Source of the DNA: Nitrospirota bacterium
Lineage (GTDB): Bacteria; Nitrospirota; Thermodesulfovibrionia; Thermodesulfovibrionales; Dissulfurispiraceae
NCBI GenBank assembly: GCA_021792185.1
Contig: JAJYVD010000001.1
Span: 1 to 64,000 of the forward strand
Direction of reading: 5' to 3'
DNA length: 64,000 bases
Below, piece by piece: positions 52,158 through 59,982 of this stretch. The notes under the pieces were generated by a model. It saw only the letters and a program-made list of their open reading frames with translations. It did no database searches and was not told where the DNA came from. Every line of letters begins with the position of its first letter. Positions within the stretch are counted from its first letter, which is position 1. Made by a program: the position numbers and the translations under genes.

Positions 52158-52185
52158 CTATTAATTTTTCATTTAGGAGAAAATT

Positions 52186-52527
52186 ATGGTAAAAAGCGGG
52201 CCTGCAAAAAAGCTTACGATTTATACGGATGAGACCGACAAGTTTCATGGAAAGCCGGTTTACGAAGTTTTGATGGATATTTTTTATAAGAAGAAGATTG
52301 CGGGCGTAAGCGTGTTCAGAGGCGTTGCGGGTTACGGCAGCGACGGCGTGTTCCACAAATCAAAGATACTGGAATTGTCAACGAGTCTGCCGTTAAAAAT
52401 AGAAGCCGTGGATTCCGAGGAAATGATTAATAATGTCCTGCCCGACGTCCTCGGCATAATAGAAAGGGGACTTGTAGAGATAAGCGATACCAATGTGGTA
52501 AAGTGCTGCCAAAGAAAAGAGGGGTAA
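52186..52527 (+). CDS. DUF190-family protein
   Basis: 113 residues of the DUF190 family: KKLTIYTDETDKFHGKPVYEVLMDIFYKKKIAGVSVFRGVAGYG. The ferredoxin-like fold resembles PII-type regulators. It is commonly next to crcB, as here; probably modulates or accompanies the fluoride channel. Last gene of the fluoride block. Confidence 0.93.
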   Translation: MVKSGPAKKLTIYTDETDKFHGKPVYEVLMDIFYKKKIAGVSVFRGVAGYGSDGVFHKSKILELSTSLPLKIEAVDSEEMINNVLPDVLGIIERGLVEISDTNVVKCCQRKEG

Positions 52528-52622
52528 TGCCCTTACATCTGTTTTTATGGAAAAGTTCATGAAAACTATGATATTCTAATAATTCATAACCGTAGTGTAC
52601 CTTTTAGCTAAGGAGTAAAAAT

Positions 52623-54362
52623 ATGAAAATGTCGGGCGCTGAAATACTCATCGAGTCTCTGAAAAGGGAAGGGGTAAAACATATATTCGGATACCCCGGC
52701 GGCGTTATCTTGAACATCTTTGATCTGCTTTATGACGATAAGGATTTAAAGCTTATCCTTACGCGCCATGAGCAGGGGGCTGTGCACGCTGCGGACGGTT
52801 ACGCGCGGGCTACCGGCAAACCGGGCGTTGTGCTTGTAACCTCCGGCCCCGGCGCTACGAATACCGTTACAGGCATAGCTACGGCTTCGATGGATTCCGT
52901 TCCATTGGTTGTGATGACCGGACAGGTTCCAACGGTGCTTATAGGGAACGATGCGTTTCAGGAGGCGGATATCGTAGGCATTACCAGGCCATGCACGAAA
53001 TATAATATACTCTCAAAAAACGTCGACAATCTCGCAAGGGAAATAAAAGAGGCGTTCCATATCGCCTCTACCGGAAGGCCGGGTCCGGTATTGATAGACC
53101 TGCCCAAGGACGTTACTTCAGGGAAGACCGATTTCGTATGGCCGAAGGATATAGATATCAGGAGCTACAATCCGACTTATGAGGGCAATAAGTGGATGAT
53201 AGAACGGGCGGCGCATGAAATCGCGCGGGCGAAGAAGCCGGTAATAATCGCCGGAGGCGGCTGCATAATATCCGAAGCGGCGAAGGAACTCAAAGAACTT
53301 GCCGAATACGCGAATCTCCCTGTCACCATGACCTTAATGGGCCTGGGGGCATTCCCCGGCACCCATGAGCTTTCGCTCGGGATGATGGGAATGCACGGCA
53401 CTTATTACGCGAATAAAAGTATTCAGGAATCGGATCTGTTGATCGCGATAGGAATGAGGTTTGACGACCGGGTTACAGGAAAGATCGAGGGCTTTGCCCC
53501 TCACGCGAAGATAGTCCATATAGATATCGATCCTACATCCATAAGAAAGAACGTGCGTGTAGACATCCCTATAGTCGGAGATGTGAAGCGGGTTCTAAAG
53601 ATCATGAATAAGGCGTTGAGAGAAGATATGAAGGAGCAGTGGGGCGAGGTGAGAAAGGCGTGGCTGAAACAGATAGCCGAATGGAAAAAAGAAAGGCCCA
53701 TGTCGTACACATTCGACTCCGAGAAAATTAAGCCGCAGTTTGTTGTTGAAAAGATATATGAACTCACAAAGGGAGACGCCATTATAACCACAGAGGTCGG
53801 ACAAAACCAGATGTGGGCGGCACAGTTTTATAAATTCGATAAGCCGAGAAGGCTACTTACTTCCGGAGGACTAGGCACAATGGGTTACGGATTTCCAGCG
53901 GCCATAGGCGCGCAGCTTGCGTATCCGGACAAACTTGTTATAGATATAGCCGGCGACGGCAGTATCCAGATGAACATACAGGAACTTGCGACTGCGGTTA
54001 TATATAAACTGCCGGTCAAGGTCGCGATTTTAAACAATCATTACCTGGGCATGGTCCGCCAGTGGCAGGAACTCTTTTTTCAGGAGAGATATTCCCATGT
54101 CCATTTGCAGACCGAGACCACTCCTGATTTTGTAGGGCTTGCACACGCGTACGGGGCGGTAGGTTTGAGGGCGACGAAACCGAGCGAAGTCGAGCCCGTG
54201 ATTAAAGAGGCATTTAAAACTAAAAAAACGGTCTTTATGGATTTCCTATGCGACTGGAAGGAAAAGGTATATCCTATGGTTCCGGCAGGCGCAACCCTCG
54301 ATACGATGCTTTTTGAGGAAAAAGAGAAGAAAGCTGAAAAGAAACTGAAGGCGGTAAAATAA
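52623..54362 (+). CDS. ilvB: acetolactate synthase large subunit IlvB
   Basis: 579-residue thiamine diphosphate enzyme: GYPGGVILNIFDLL, RHEQGAVHAADGYARATGKPGV, TSGPGATNTVTGIATA, and the ThDP motif GDGSIQMNIQEL...NNHYLGMVRQWQ. It condenses pyruvate to acetolactate for valine/leucine, or with 2-oxobutyrate for isoleucine. GGAG lies before the ATG. The small subunit follows 12 nt later. No attenuator is seen in the 95 bp before it. Confidence 0.96.
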   Translation: MKMSGAEILIESLKREGVKHIFGYPGGVILNIFDLLYDDKDLKLILTRHEQGAVHAADGYARATGKPGVVLVTSGPGATNTVTGIATASMDSVPLVVMTGQVPTVLIGNDAFQEADIVGITRPCTKYNILSKNVDNLAREIKEAFHIASTGRPGPVLIDLPKDVTSGKTDFVWPKDIDIRSYNPTYEGNKWMIERAAHEIARAKKPVIIAGGGCIISEAAKELKELAEYANLPVTMTLMGLGAFPGTHELSLGMMGMHGTYYANKSIQESDLLIAIGMRFDDRVTGKIEGFAPHAKIVHIDIDPTSIRKNVRVDIPIVGDVKRVLKIMNKALREDMKEQWGEVRKAWLKQIAEWKKERPMSYTFDSEKIKPQFVVEKIYELTKGDAIITTEVGQNQMWAAQFYKFDKPRRLLTSGGLGTMGYGFPAAIGAQLAYPDKLVIDIAGDGSIQMNIQELATAVIYKLPVKVAILNNHYLGMVRQWQELFFQERYSHVHLQTETTPDFVGLAHAYGAVGLRATKPSEVEPVIKEAFKTKKTVFMDFLCDWKEKVYPMVPAGATLDTMLFEEKEKKAEKKLKAVK

Positions 54363-54374
54363 CGGAGGTCATCT

Positions 54375-54863
54375 ATGAGACATACTATTTCCGTGCTTGT
54401 GGAAAATAAATTCGGGGTTCTATCGAGGGTTTCCGGCCTTTTCAGCGGCAGGGGATATAATATAGAGAGCCTTTCGGTCGGAGAGACCATAGATCCGAAC
54501 ATCTCGGTTATGACCATTGTTACAACCGGCGACGATTGGGTTATAGAGCAGATAACAAAACAGCTCAATAAGCTGATAGACGTGATTAAGGTTGTAGACC
54601 TTACGGAACTCGATCATGTGGAAAGGGAGATGGTGCTTTTAAAGGTCTCGCCGAAACAGGAGAACAAGGCTGAGGCTTTGAGAACCGCTGAAATATTCAG
54701 GGGCAGGATTGTGGACTCAAGCCCGAATACTTACACCATAGAGATTACAGGTGATAATAAAAAGATAGAGGCCTTCATAGAGCTGATGCGGCCTATGGGC
54801 ATAAAAGAGTTCGTAAGGACAGGGAAAGTAGCCATAGCAAGAGAAATAACGAAGAAAAAATAG
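54375..54863 (+). CDS. ilvN: acetolactate synthase small subunit IlvN/IlvH
   Basis: 162 residues, ACT domain at the N-terminus ([29 protein letters not shown]) and a C-terminal domain. It confers valine feedback and boosts IlvB activity. GGAGG precedes. Directly after ilvB. A facing repeat begins at its stop codon. Confidence 0.96.
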   Translation: MRHTISVLVENKFGVLSRVSGLFSGRGYNIESLSVGETIDPNISVMTIVTTGDDWVIEQITKQLNKLIDVIKVVDLTELDHVEREMVLLKVSPKQENKAEALRTAEIFRGRIVDSSPNTYTIEITGDNKKIEAFIELMRPMGIKEFVRTGKVAIAREITKKK

Positions 54864-54938
54864 GCAATAGGCTATGGGCAAGAGGCCATAGGTAGATGGA
54901 GAATTTCCTATAGCCTATCGCCTATAGCCTCAAGCCTG
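54861..54938 (+). repeat. intergenic facing repeat, ATAGGCTA type
   Basis: TAGGCAATAGGCTATGGGC...GGCCATAGG on the left faces CCTATAGCCTATCGCCTATAGCC on the right around a short middle, starting at the ilvN stop. It can fold into a long imperfect hairpin. Same unit as at 40,826-40,891. Confidence 0.7.
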
Positions 54939-54956
54939 AAATTATAGAGGAGGAAC

Positions 54957-56195
54957 ATGAGTAACAACAAAGTATACATGATCGACGTTACAAATAGGGA
55001 CGGCGTCCAGACGTCGAGGATTTTATTACCGAAGCTTTCAAAGACCATGCTCAATATCTATCTCGACGAAATGGGTATTTATCAGAGCGAGATAGGATTC
55101 CCCACGCTTAAGCATGAGGTCAACTATATTAATGCCAATATCGAGATTGCAAAGGCAGGCGCTATAAATAGAATACACCTCGAGGGATGGTGCAGGGCAA
55201 TACCTGACGATATAAAGCTCTCGTTCAAGAATTGTCCTGATCTCAAGCATCTCAATGTCTCGATGTCCACTTCCGATATCATGCTGAGCGGGAAGTTTCA
55301 GGGCAAAAAAACATGGAAGGACATATTAAACGGAGTTAAAGAGGCTATAAAGCTTGCAAAGGAATTGGGCGCCGAAACGGTCGGTGTTAATGCCGAGGAT
55401 GCTTCGAGGACAGGTCTTGATAGGCTGATAGAGTTTGCCATTGCAGGCAAAGAGGCAGGGGCCGACAGGTTCAGGTATTGCGATACCCTCGGAGCCGACG
55501 ATCCGATTACGATTTATGAGAGGATAAAGGCGCTGTCATTCGCAACTAAATTTCCTATTGAAATGCACTGCCATAACGACCTTGGAATGGCTGAAGCCGT
55601 ATCCGTTGCCGGGGCGCAGGGAGCGATAGAGGCGGGCGTTGACGCTTATATAAATACCACGCTGAACGGCTACGGCGAGAGGGCGGGCAACTGCGATTTG
55701 GTATCCACAATTCTTGCGCTGAAATTTTCGCACGGCATTAAAGATAAAGTCCCGATGGATGAGCATATTGATCTGAAAAAATCGTGGAAGATAGCGAAAT
55801 ACGCATCATACGCCTTTAATCTTCCCATACCTATAAACCAGCCGGGCGTCGGGGCCAATGCCTTTGCCCACGAGTCGGGCATTCATGCGGACGGCGCTTT
55901 GAAGGACAGGAGAAACTACGAGTTGTACGATCCGGAAGATGTCGGCAGGGGCGAGCATGAGCTTGTAGAGACGGGCCGCGTCATAACAACCGGAGAGTAC
56001 GGCGGCATAAAGGGATTCAGGCATGTTTACAGCAAGCTGGGAATAGAATTCCACGACGACAACGAGGCGCGGAGGATTCTTGAATTAGCACAGTATGCCA
56101 ATCTGCATACACAGAAGCCGCTTACCGACGACGAGCTTAGGATTATAGCTCATTACCCGGAGCCGGTAAGACAGATACTTACCGCTAATCCATAG
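54957..56195 (+). CDS. homocitrate/isopropylmalate synthase-family enzyme
   Basis: 412 residues of the LeuA/homocitrate synthase (DRE-TIM) family. The usual DTTLRDGEQ is DVTNRDGVQT here; HCHNDLGMAEA and NGYGERAGNCDL are present, and VGANAFAHESGIHADG follows. No C-terminal LeuA regulatory domain. Possible activities include isopropylmalate, citramalate, homocitrate or Re-citrate synthesis. The neighbouring ilvBN supports a branched-chain role, but NRDGVQT is atypical. GAGGAGG precedes the ATG. Confidence 0.8.
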   Translation: MSNNKVYMIDVTNRDGVQTSRILLPKLSKTMLNIYLDEMGIYQSEIGFPTLKHEVNYINANIEIAKAGAINRIHLEGWCRAIPDDIKLSFKNCPDLKHLNVSMSTSDIMLSGKFQGKKTWKDILNGVKEAIKLAKELGAETVGVNAEDASRTGLDRLIEFAIAGKEAGADRFRYCDTLGADDPITIYERIKALSFATKFPIEMHCHNDLGMAEAVSVAGAQGAIEAGVDAYINTTLNGYGERAGNCDLVSTILALKFSHGIKDKVPMDEHIDLKKSWKIAKYASYAFNLPIPINQPGVGANAFAHESGIHADGALKDRRNYELYDPEDVGRGEHELVETGRVITTGEYGGIKGFRHVYSKLGIEFHDDNEARRILELAQYANLHTQKPLTDDELRIIAHYPEPVRQILTANP

Positions 56196-56203
56196 CGCGG
56201 TTA

Positions 56204-56230
56204 TTGACAAATCCTAAAACGTGATATAAT
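56204..56230 (+). promoter_or_regulatory. promoter before the CorC-type gene
   Basis: TTGACA (56204-56209) and TATAAT (56225-56230), both consensus, but with a short 15 bp spacer. The -10 box ends 8 nt before the ATG of a 28-codon frame. Confidence 0.6.
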
Positions 56231-56238
56231 TACATCAT

Positions 56239-56325
56239 ATGGACCCAAATTTATCCGATAAAAAGCAGGCAATGGGCAGTGCCTCCCGTCCATTGCCGTC
56301 AGCCTCTCATTTGATTAACTCATAA
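56239..56325 (+). CDS. 28-codon frame upstream of and coupled to the CorC-type gene
   Basis: ATG 56239 starts 8 nt after a consensus -10 box, reads 28 codons (MDPNLSDKKQAMG...) and stops one base before the ATG of the transporter-associated gene, which lacks a Shine-Dalgarno. The middle contains GGCAATGG/CCATTGCC arms (a facing-repeat-like hairpin). Probably a leader frame used for translational coupling; no function known. Confidence 0.4.
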   Translation: MDPNLSDKKQAMGSASRPLPSASHLINS

Positions 56326-56326
56326 T

Positions 56327-57610
56327 ATGTGGCTTGAAATAGTTCTTATAGCTATATTCATCCTCATAAACGGTTTTTTCGCCGCATCCGAAATAGCCGT
56401 AGTCACCATAAGGCGGAGCCGCATAAAGCAATTGGTAGAAGAAGGCAAGAGGAATGCGGATACCTTAAATAAACTCAGGGAGTCTCCGGACAGGTTTCTC
56501 GCGACGATACAGATCGGCGTTACCCTTTCCGGGGCGCTTGCATCCGCCATCGGAGGCGCCGCTGCCGTCGAGGTTATAAAGCCCGTATTGAAAGCCGTTC
56601 CTATACCGTTTGTCTCAGCGTCCGGCGAGGCGATAGCGATAGGTTTTGTCGTCGTCATCATCACGTATTTTTCCCTTATCTTCGGCGAGCTTATCCCTAA
56701 ATCCATAGCGCTCTCGAATCCTGAAGGCATAGGCCTTTTTACCGCTCCGGCGGTAAGGAGGTTTTCAAAGCTGGCTACCGCGTTCGTCAGCATTCTTACC
56801 GCAAGCACCAACATGTTGTTAAAACCATTCGGCAAAAAAGCCTTTACCGAAAGGGGTTATATTACCGAGGAAGAGGTGAAAATGCTTATCGAGGAGGGCG
56901 GGGAAACCGGCGTCTTTGAGCCGGAAGAAAAGGAACTCATACACAGCGTTTTCGAGTTTACCGACACCTTTGTCAAAGAGGTCATGAAGTCTGTTCCGCA
57001 GATGGTTGTTATAGGTATTACCATGTCCGCCGATGAAGTAAAATCGATTATCTCGGAAGAGAAATTCTCGCGTTATCCGGTTGTCGGAAAGGATATAAAC
57101 GATATCAGGGGAGTTTTATACGCTAAGGATTTTTATAACATCTTATCCAAGACAGGCAGCGTGGATACGCACAAGATCATAAAACCTCCGATGTTCATTC
57201 CCGAGACAATGAAGATAAGCATCCTTTTGAAGGAAATGCAAAAGAAGAGAATCCATATGGCTATCGTAATAGACGAATACGGAGCGGTTTCCGGGCTGGT
57301 AACGCTCGAAGACCTTCTCGAAGAGATCGTAGGAGAAATAAGGGACGAATACGATACGGAAAGCCCTGTGATCCGGTTAAGCGACGGCTCTATGATCATA
57401 GACGCCTCCATCAGTGTGAGCGATCTGCATGAGGATTACGGCATAGAGATACCGGAATCTCCAGAATACGAGACCCTCGGCGGATTTATAGTTACTTATT
57501 TACAGCGCATACCGAAGTCCGGGGATGTTGTAGAGATGGACAGCAGCAGATTAAGGGTTCTTGAGATGGTCGGGCAGAGGATAGCGAAGGTGAAGATGGA
57601 AGGCACTTGA
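56327..57610 (+). CDS. HlyC/CorC (CNNM) family membrane protein with CBS domains
   Basis: 427 residues: CNNM transmembrane domain (about 1-190; FILINGFFAASEIAVVTIRRSRI, IQIGVTLSGALASAIGG), a CBS pair (about 210-335) and a CorC_HlyC C-terminal domain (EIPESPEYETLGGFIVTYLQ). The family is linked to magnesium/cobalt efflux and membrane repair. Translation likely depends on the short leader frame ending 1 nt before its start. Confidence 0.92.
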   Translation: MWLEIVLIAIFILINGFFAASEIAVVTIRRSRIKQLVEEGKRNADTLNKLRESPDRFLATIQIGVTLSGALASAIGGAAAVEVIKPVLKAVPIPFVSASGEAIAIGFVVVIITYFSLIFGELIPKSIALSNPEGIGLFTAPAVRRFSKLATAFVSILTASTNMLLKPFGKKAFTERGYITEEEVKMLIEEGGETGVFEPEEKELIHSVFEFTDTFVKEVMKSVPQMVVIGITMSADEVKSIISEEKFSRYPVVGKDINDIRGVLYAKDFYNILSKTGSVDTHKIIKPPMFIPETMKISILLKEMQKKRIHMAIVIDEYGAVSGLVTLEDLLEEIVGEIRDEYDTESPVIRLSDGSMIIDASISVSDLHEDYGIEIPESPEYETLGGFIVTYLQRIPKSGDVVEMDSSRLRVLEMVGQRIAKVKMEGT

Positions 57611-57635
57611 CACCGATTAAAATTTCTTATATCTT
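57607..57635 (+). promoter_or_regulatory. promoter of the rubredoxin-ferritin pair
   Basis: TTGACA (57607-57612), 17 bp spacer, TATCTT (57630-57635). Overlaps the stop of the preceding gene and precedes GGAGG at the rubredoxin start. Confidence 0.65.
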
Positions 57636-57664
57636 TGAATTTACAGCTTACAAGAGGAGGATTT

Positions 57665-57823
57665 ATGGAGAAATGGAAGTGCAGCGTATGCGGTTATGTG
57701 TACGACCCTGAAAACGGAGACCCTGATTCCGGAGTGCCGGCCGGAACTTCTTTCGAGCAATTACCCGACAGTTGGGTATGCCCCGTATGTGGGGCGGGCA
57801 AGGATATGTTCGAGAAGGAATGA
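57665..57823 (+). CDS. rubredoxin
   Basis: 52 residues with the two iron-binding CxxCG pairs ([21 protein letters not shown]) and the [15 protein letters not shown] segment. A one-electron carrier to oxygen- or peroxide-scavenging enzymes. AGGAGG 5 nt before ATG. The ferritin-like gene follows, a common anaerobe oxidative-stress pairing. Confidence 0.96.
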   Translation: MEKWKCSVCGYVYDPENGDPDSGVPAGTSFEQLPDSWVCPVCGAGKDMFEKE

Positions 57824-57849
57824 CAAATCAAAAGAGCGGGGAGGAAGCC

Positions 57850-58350
57850 ATGAATGCCGTAGAGATAGCGATCAAGATGGAAACCGATGCGATACGGTTT
57901 TATAAAGAGGCCGCTGAAAAATGCGATCATGCGGTCGGCAAAAAGATGTTTTTATCTATACGCGAAGACGAAAAAAGGCATCTTGAAATGCTTTCTCAAA
58001 TATTAAAAGGGCTCGACATAAAGATCAAAGATGTCAGTCCTATGAAAAACATTAAGACTATCTTCGAGCAGATGAAGGACGAGATGATGGAGCGTGTCGA
58101 GGCCAAGACCGATGAGCTTGAGGCATTTAAAATCGCCATGCAGATGGAAAAGGAAGGGATCGAATTTTATAAAAAGGCCGCGTCGGACGCCCCTGCGGAG
58201 AAGGAGAGGAATCTCTTTGAAAGGCTTACGCACGAAGAAGAACAGCATTATGCGGTTTTCGCGAATACCTATTTTTTCATGCATGACAGCGGAAGCTGGT
58301 TCATGTGGGAGGAACACAGCATAGTAGACGGCGGAACGCCCTGGGCGTGA
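57850..58350 (+). CDS. ferritin-like/rubrerythrin-type di-iron protein
   Basis: About 166 residues from ATG 57850 with GGGGAGG before it. Two related helical halves carry E-x6-Y-type and ExxxH motifs: ETDAIRFYKEAAE and EDEKRHLEML, then EKEGIEFYKKAAS and HEEEQHYAVF, the pattern of a four-helix di-iron site. No rubredoxin domain is fused; the separate rubredoxin upstream may serve. Likely peroxide reduction or iron handling. Ends in GSWFMWEEHS.... Confidence 0.9.
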   Translation: MNAVEIAIKMETDAIRFYKEAAEKCDHAVGKKMFLSIREDEKRHLEMLSQILKGLDIKIKDVSPMKNIKTIFEQMKDEMMERVEAKTDELEAFKIAMQMEKEGIEFYKKAASDAPAEKERNLFERLTHEEEQHYAVFANTYFFMHDSGSWFMWEEHSIVDGGTPWA

Positions 58351-58366
58351 TTAGCTCATAGCTTAC

Positions 58367-58576
58367 TTAAATATTATCTCCATAAAGCGCATCGGGCGGG
58401 CTTTGCGGAGCGTTTGACATATTACGAAGAATATGCGTATATATCATGGTTGTCTCAATATTTTTATGCCCGAGAAGTTCCTGCACCTCAACGAGTGCCG
58501 CAGGACACTTTTTCGGCAAGTGTTTGGTTTTGGGAGAGCGAATCGGTTTAGGCGTGTTGACGTGCTGCAGTGGCAT
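58367..58576 (-). pseudogene. C-terminal remnant of an integron integrase (IntI-type tyrosine recombinase)
   Basis: The frame ends [22 protein letters not shown]...SPPDAL, the usual end of IntI proteins (LGHK box and catalytic tyrosine in IYTH). The upstream 30 residues do not fit the catalytic core; boxes with Arg and HxLR are missing, so most of the gene is deleted. Orientation (pointing away from the cassette at 58.6 kb) and position next to the attI-like junction are those of an integron. Confidence 0.85.
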
Positions 58577-58590
58577 TCGTCAGTGATCAG

Positions 58591-58600
58591 TGCGTTAGCG
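58591..58600 (+). other. attI-like junction of the decayed integron
   Basis: GCGTTAGCG contains the crossover triplet G|TTA at 58594/58595. Bases TTAGCG (58595-58600) belong to the cassette and, joined to the GGCG at its far end, would rebuild CGTTAGCG, the exact complement of CGCTAACG in its attC. Confidence 0.65.
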
Positions 58601-58609
58601 TAGATATAA

Positions 58610-59149
58610 ATGAAAATTGAAAGATTAAAGATCGATAAAAGAGATTCTCTTTTGAGTCACCTTATAGGGCAAGTATTTCACCTGACTACACAGGCGTCAT
58701 ACGAGAAAATACGAAGAAGTGGAAAAATCTCTAACAACCAATCAGGGTGCTATCCGATAAATACTGGTTCACAAAAGAGCTATGGCAGACTGAACGGATG
58801 TATATGTCTTTTTGACCTTCGAAATAATAATTCCGAAATAATTCAGAACACTCTAGATTGTTATTACTTTCTTGGTCCCTCATGGTTCTCTAAGCACGGA
58901 AGGAAATATACTACATGGGATTTGGCATATCTATTTCTGGATTCACAATATTACAATCGACTCATTCCGAGTTCGCGGGTGCATGATCATTACAAAGAAA
59001 CGGGACAATACCTACAAGCCATACCTAATTCCGAAGCTTGGATAGACGGCGAGATTCCACTTCCTTGGATTGATAGCGTACTGCTCGTAAATATAAAAGA
59101 ACCAGCGCCGGACAGAAATACATTTACTGGAATGAACTACTGGGCGTAG
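58610..59149 (+). CDS. integron cassette gene, unknown function
   Basis: 179 residues, no signal or membrane helix. The opening VFHLTTQASYEKIRRSGKI followed by ICLFDLR weakly recalls the start of ADP-ribosyltransferase-like folds (DarT or KptA-type, HxT...I...G), but no complete catalytic motif can be shown. It fills most of a 641 bp cassette (58595-59235) that starts at the attI junction and ends in an attC. Cassettes of this kind often carry defence, toxin or other accessory genes. Confidence 0.7.
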   Translation: MKIERLKIDKRDSLLSHLIGQVFHLTTQASYEKIRRSGKISNNQSGCYPINTGSQKSYGRLNGCICLFDLRNNNSEIIQNTLDCYYFLGPSWFSKHGRKYTTWDLAYLFLDSQYYNRLIPSSRVHDHYKETGQYLQAIPNSEAWIDGEIPLPWIDSVLLVNIKEPAPDRNTFTGMNYWA

Positions 59150-59174
59150 GGCACTTCTTAAAACTAATGAGAAA

Positions 59175-59241
59175 CGCTAACGAAGCGCTTCAATGGATCG
59201 CGCGGAACAGCCCCGCCTCCCCATGAGTTCAGGCGTTAAAT
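59175..59241 (+). other. attC recombination site of the integron cassette
   Basis: R'' CGCTAACG (59175-59182) and R' GCGTTAAAT (59234-59241, GTTRRRY core). L'' CTTCAATGG pairs with CCATGAG leaving two bulged bases, the extrahelical bases typical of attC, and GCGG/CCGC closes the tip. R'' is fully complementary to the circular junction CGTTAGCG built from the cassette's own ends. Length and layout fit an attC. Confidence 0.8.
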
Positions 59242-59246
59242 AATAA

Positions 59247-59276
59247 TTGAAAATAGCATGGGTTCCATGCTAACAT
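59247..59276 (+). promoter_or_regulatory. higBA promoter with palindromic operator
   Basis: TTGAAA (59247-59252) and TAACAT (59271-59276), 18 bp apart, with the perfect palindrome AGCATGG-gtt-CCATGCT (59255-59271) between them. This is where HigA-type antitoxins repress. It begins 6 nt after the attC. Confidence 0.7.
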
Positions 59277-59282
59277 GAATTT

Positions 59283-59576
59283 GTGATCCAGTCATTTAAA
59301 GACAAGGGAACTGAAGATATTTTCAACGGCAGAAATTCTAAGGATTCACGAAAAACGTGCCCTCAGTCATTATGGAAGATTGCAGCAAGGAAATTGGATC
59401 AACTTGACTCCGTAGTTCATATCAATGAACTACGAGTTCCTCCGAACAATAAGCTGGAAGCCTTGACGGGAGACAGGAAAGGACAATACAGCATAAGGAT
59501 AAATGATCAATATCGGATATGTTTTATATGGCATGAATCCGGACCGGAAAAGGTAGAAATTACGGATTATCATTGA
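59283..59576 (+). CDS. higB: HigB-family toxin (RelE/ParE superfamily)
   Basis: 97 residues from GTG: MIQSFKDKGTEDIFNGRNSK, LWKIAARKLDQLDSVVHINELRVPPNNKLEALTGDRKGQYSIRINDQYRICFIW. A ribosome-dependent mRNA interferase of the HigB/GraT type. Toxin before antitoxin, the usual hig order. Just beyond the integron cassette; toxin-antitoxin pairs commonly stabilise cassette arrays. Confidence 0.94.
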   Translation: MIQSFKDKGTEDIFNGRNSKDSRKTCPQSLWKIAARKLDQLDSVVHINELRVPPNNKLEALTGDRKGQYSIRINDQYRICFIWHESGPEKVEITDYH

Positions 59577-59606
59577 TAGAAATTAAAATGTTTTATGGAG
59601 GTAAAT

Positions 59607-59936
59607 ATGATTCGCATACCAACGCATAGGGAGCCGACCCATCCTGGAGAGATGCTTCTTGAGGAATTTTTAATTCCTATGGGCATCACCCAGCGGGAAT
59701 TGGCAAAAGAAATCCATGTCCCTTACCAGAGGATAAACGAAATTATCAACAAGCGTCGTGGTGTGACACCCAGCACAGCTTTGCGCCTCGCAAAGTTCTT
59801 TGGGGTTTCGGAAGATTTCTGGATGAATCTACAGCTCAGATGGGATATATATAAAGCGAAACTTAACGAGGCAAAAGAATTAAAGACAATTAGGGCTATA
59901 AGGGTGAGCGGTGAATTGGCACATTCACATTTTTAA
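59607..59936 (+). CDS. higA: HigA-family antitoxin (XRE HTH)
   Basis: 109 residues from ATG 59607, which has GGAGG 5 nt upstream. HigA pattern: IPTHREPTHPGEMLLEEFLIPMGITQRELAKEIHVPYQRINEIINKRRGVTPSTALRLAKFFG. Binds the palindrome in front of higB. Confidence 0.95.
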   Translation: MIRIPTHREPTHPGEMLLEEFLIPMGITQRELAKEIHVPYQRINEIINKRRGVTPSTALRLAKFFGVSEDFWMNLQLRWDIYKAKLNEAKELKTIRAIRVSGELAHSHF

Positions 59937-59982
59937 ATAGACATGCCAAAAAAGATGATAAAAGTGGATGATTCAATATAGC

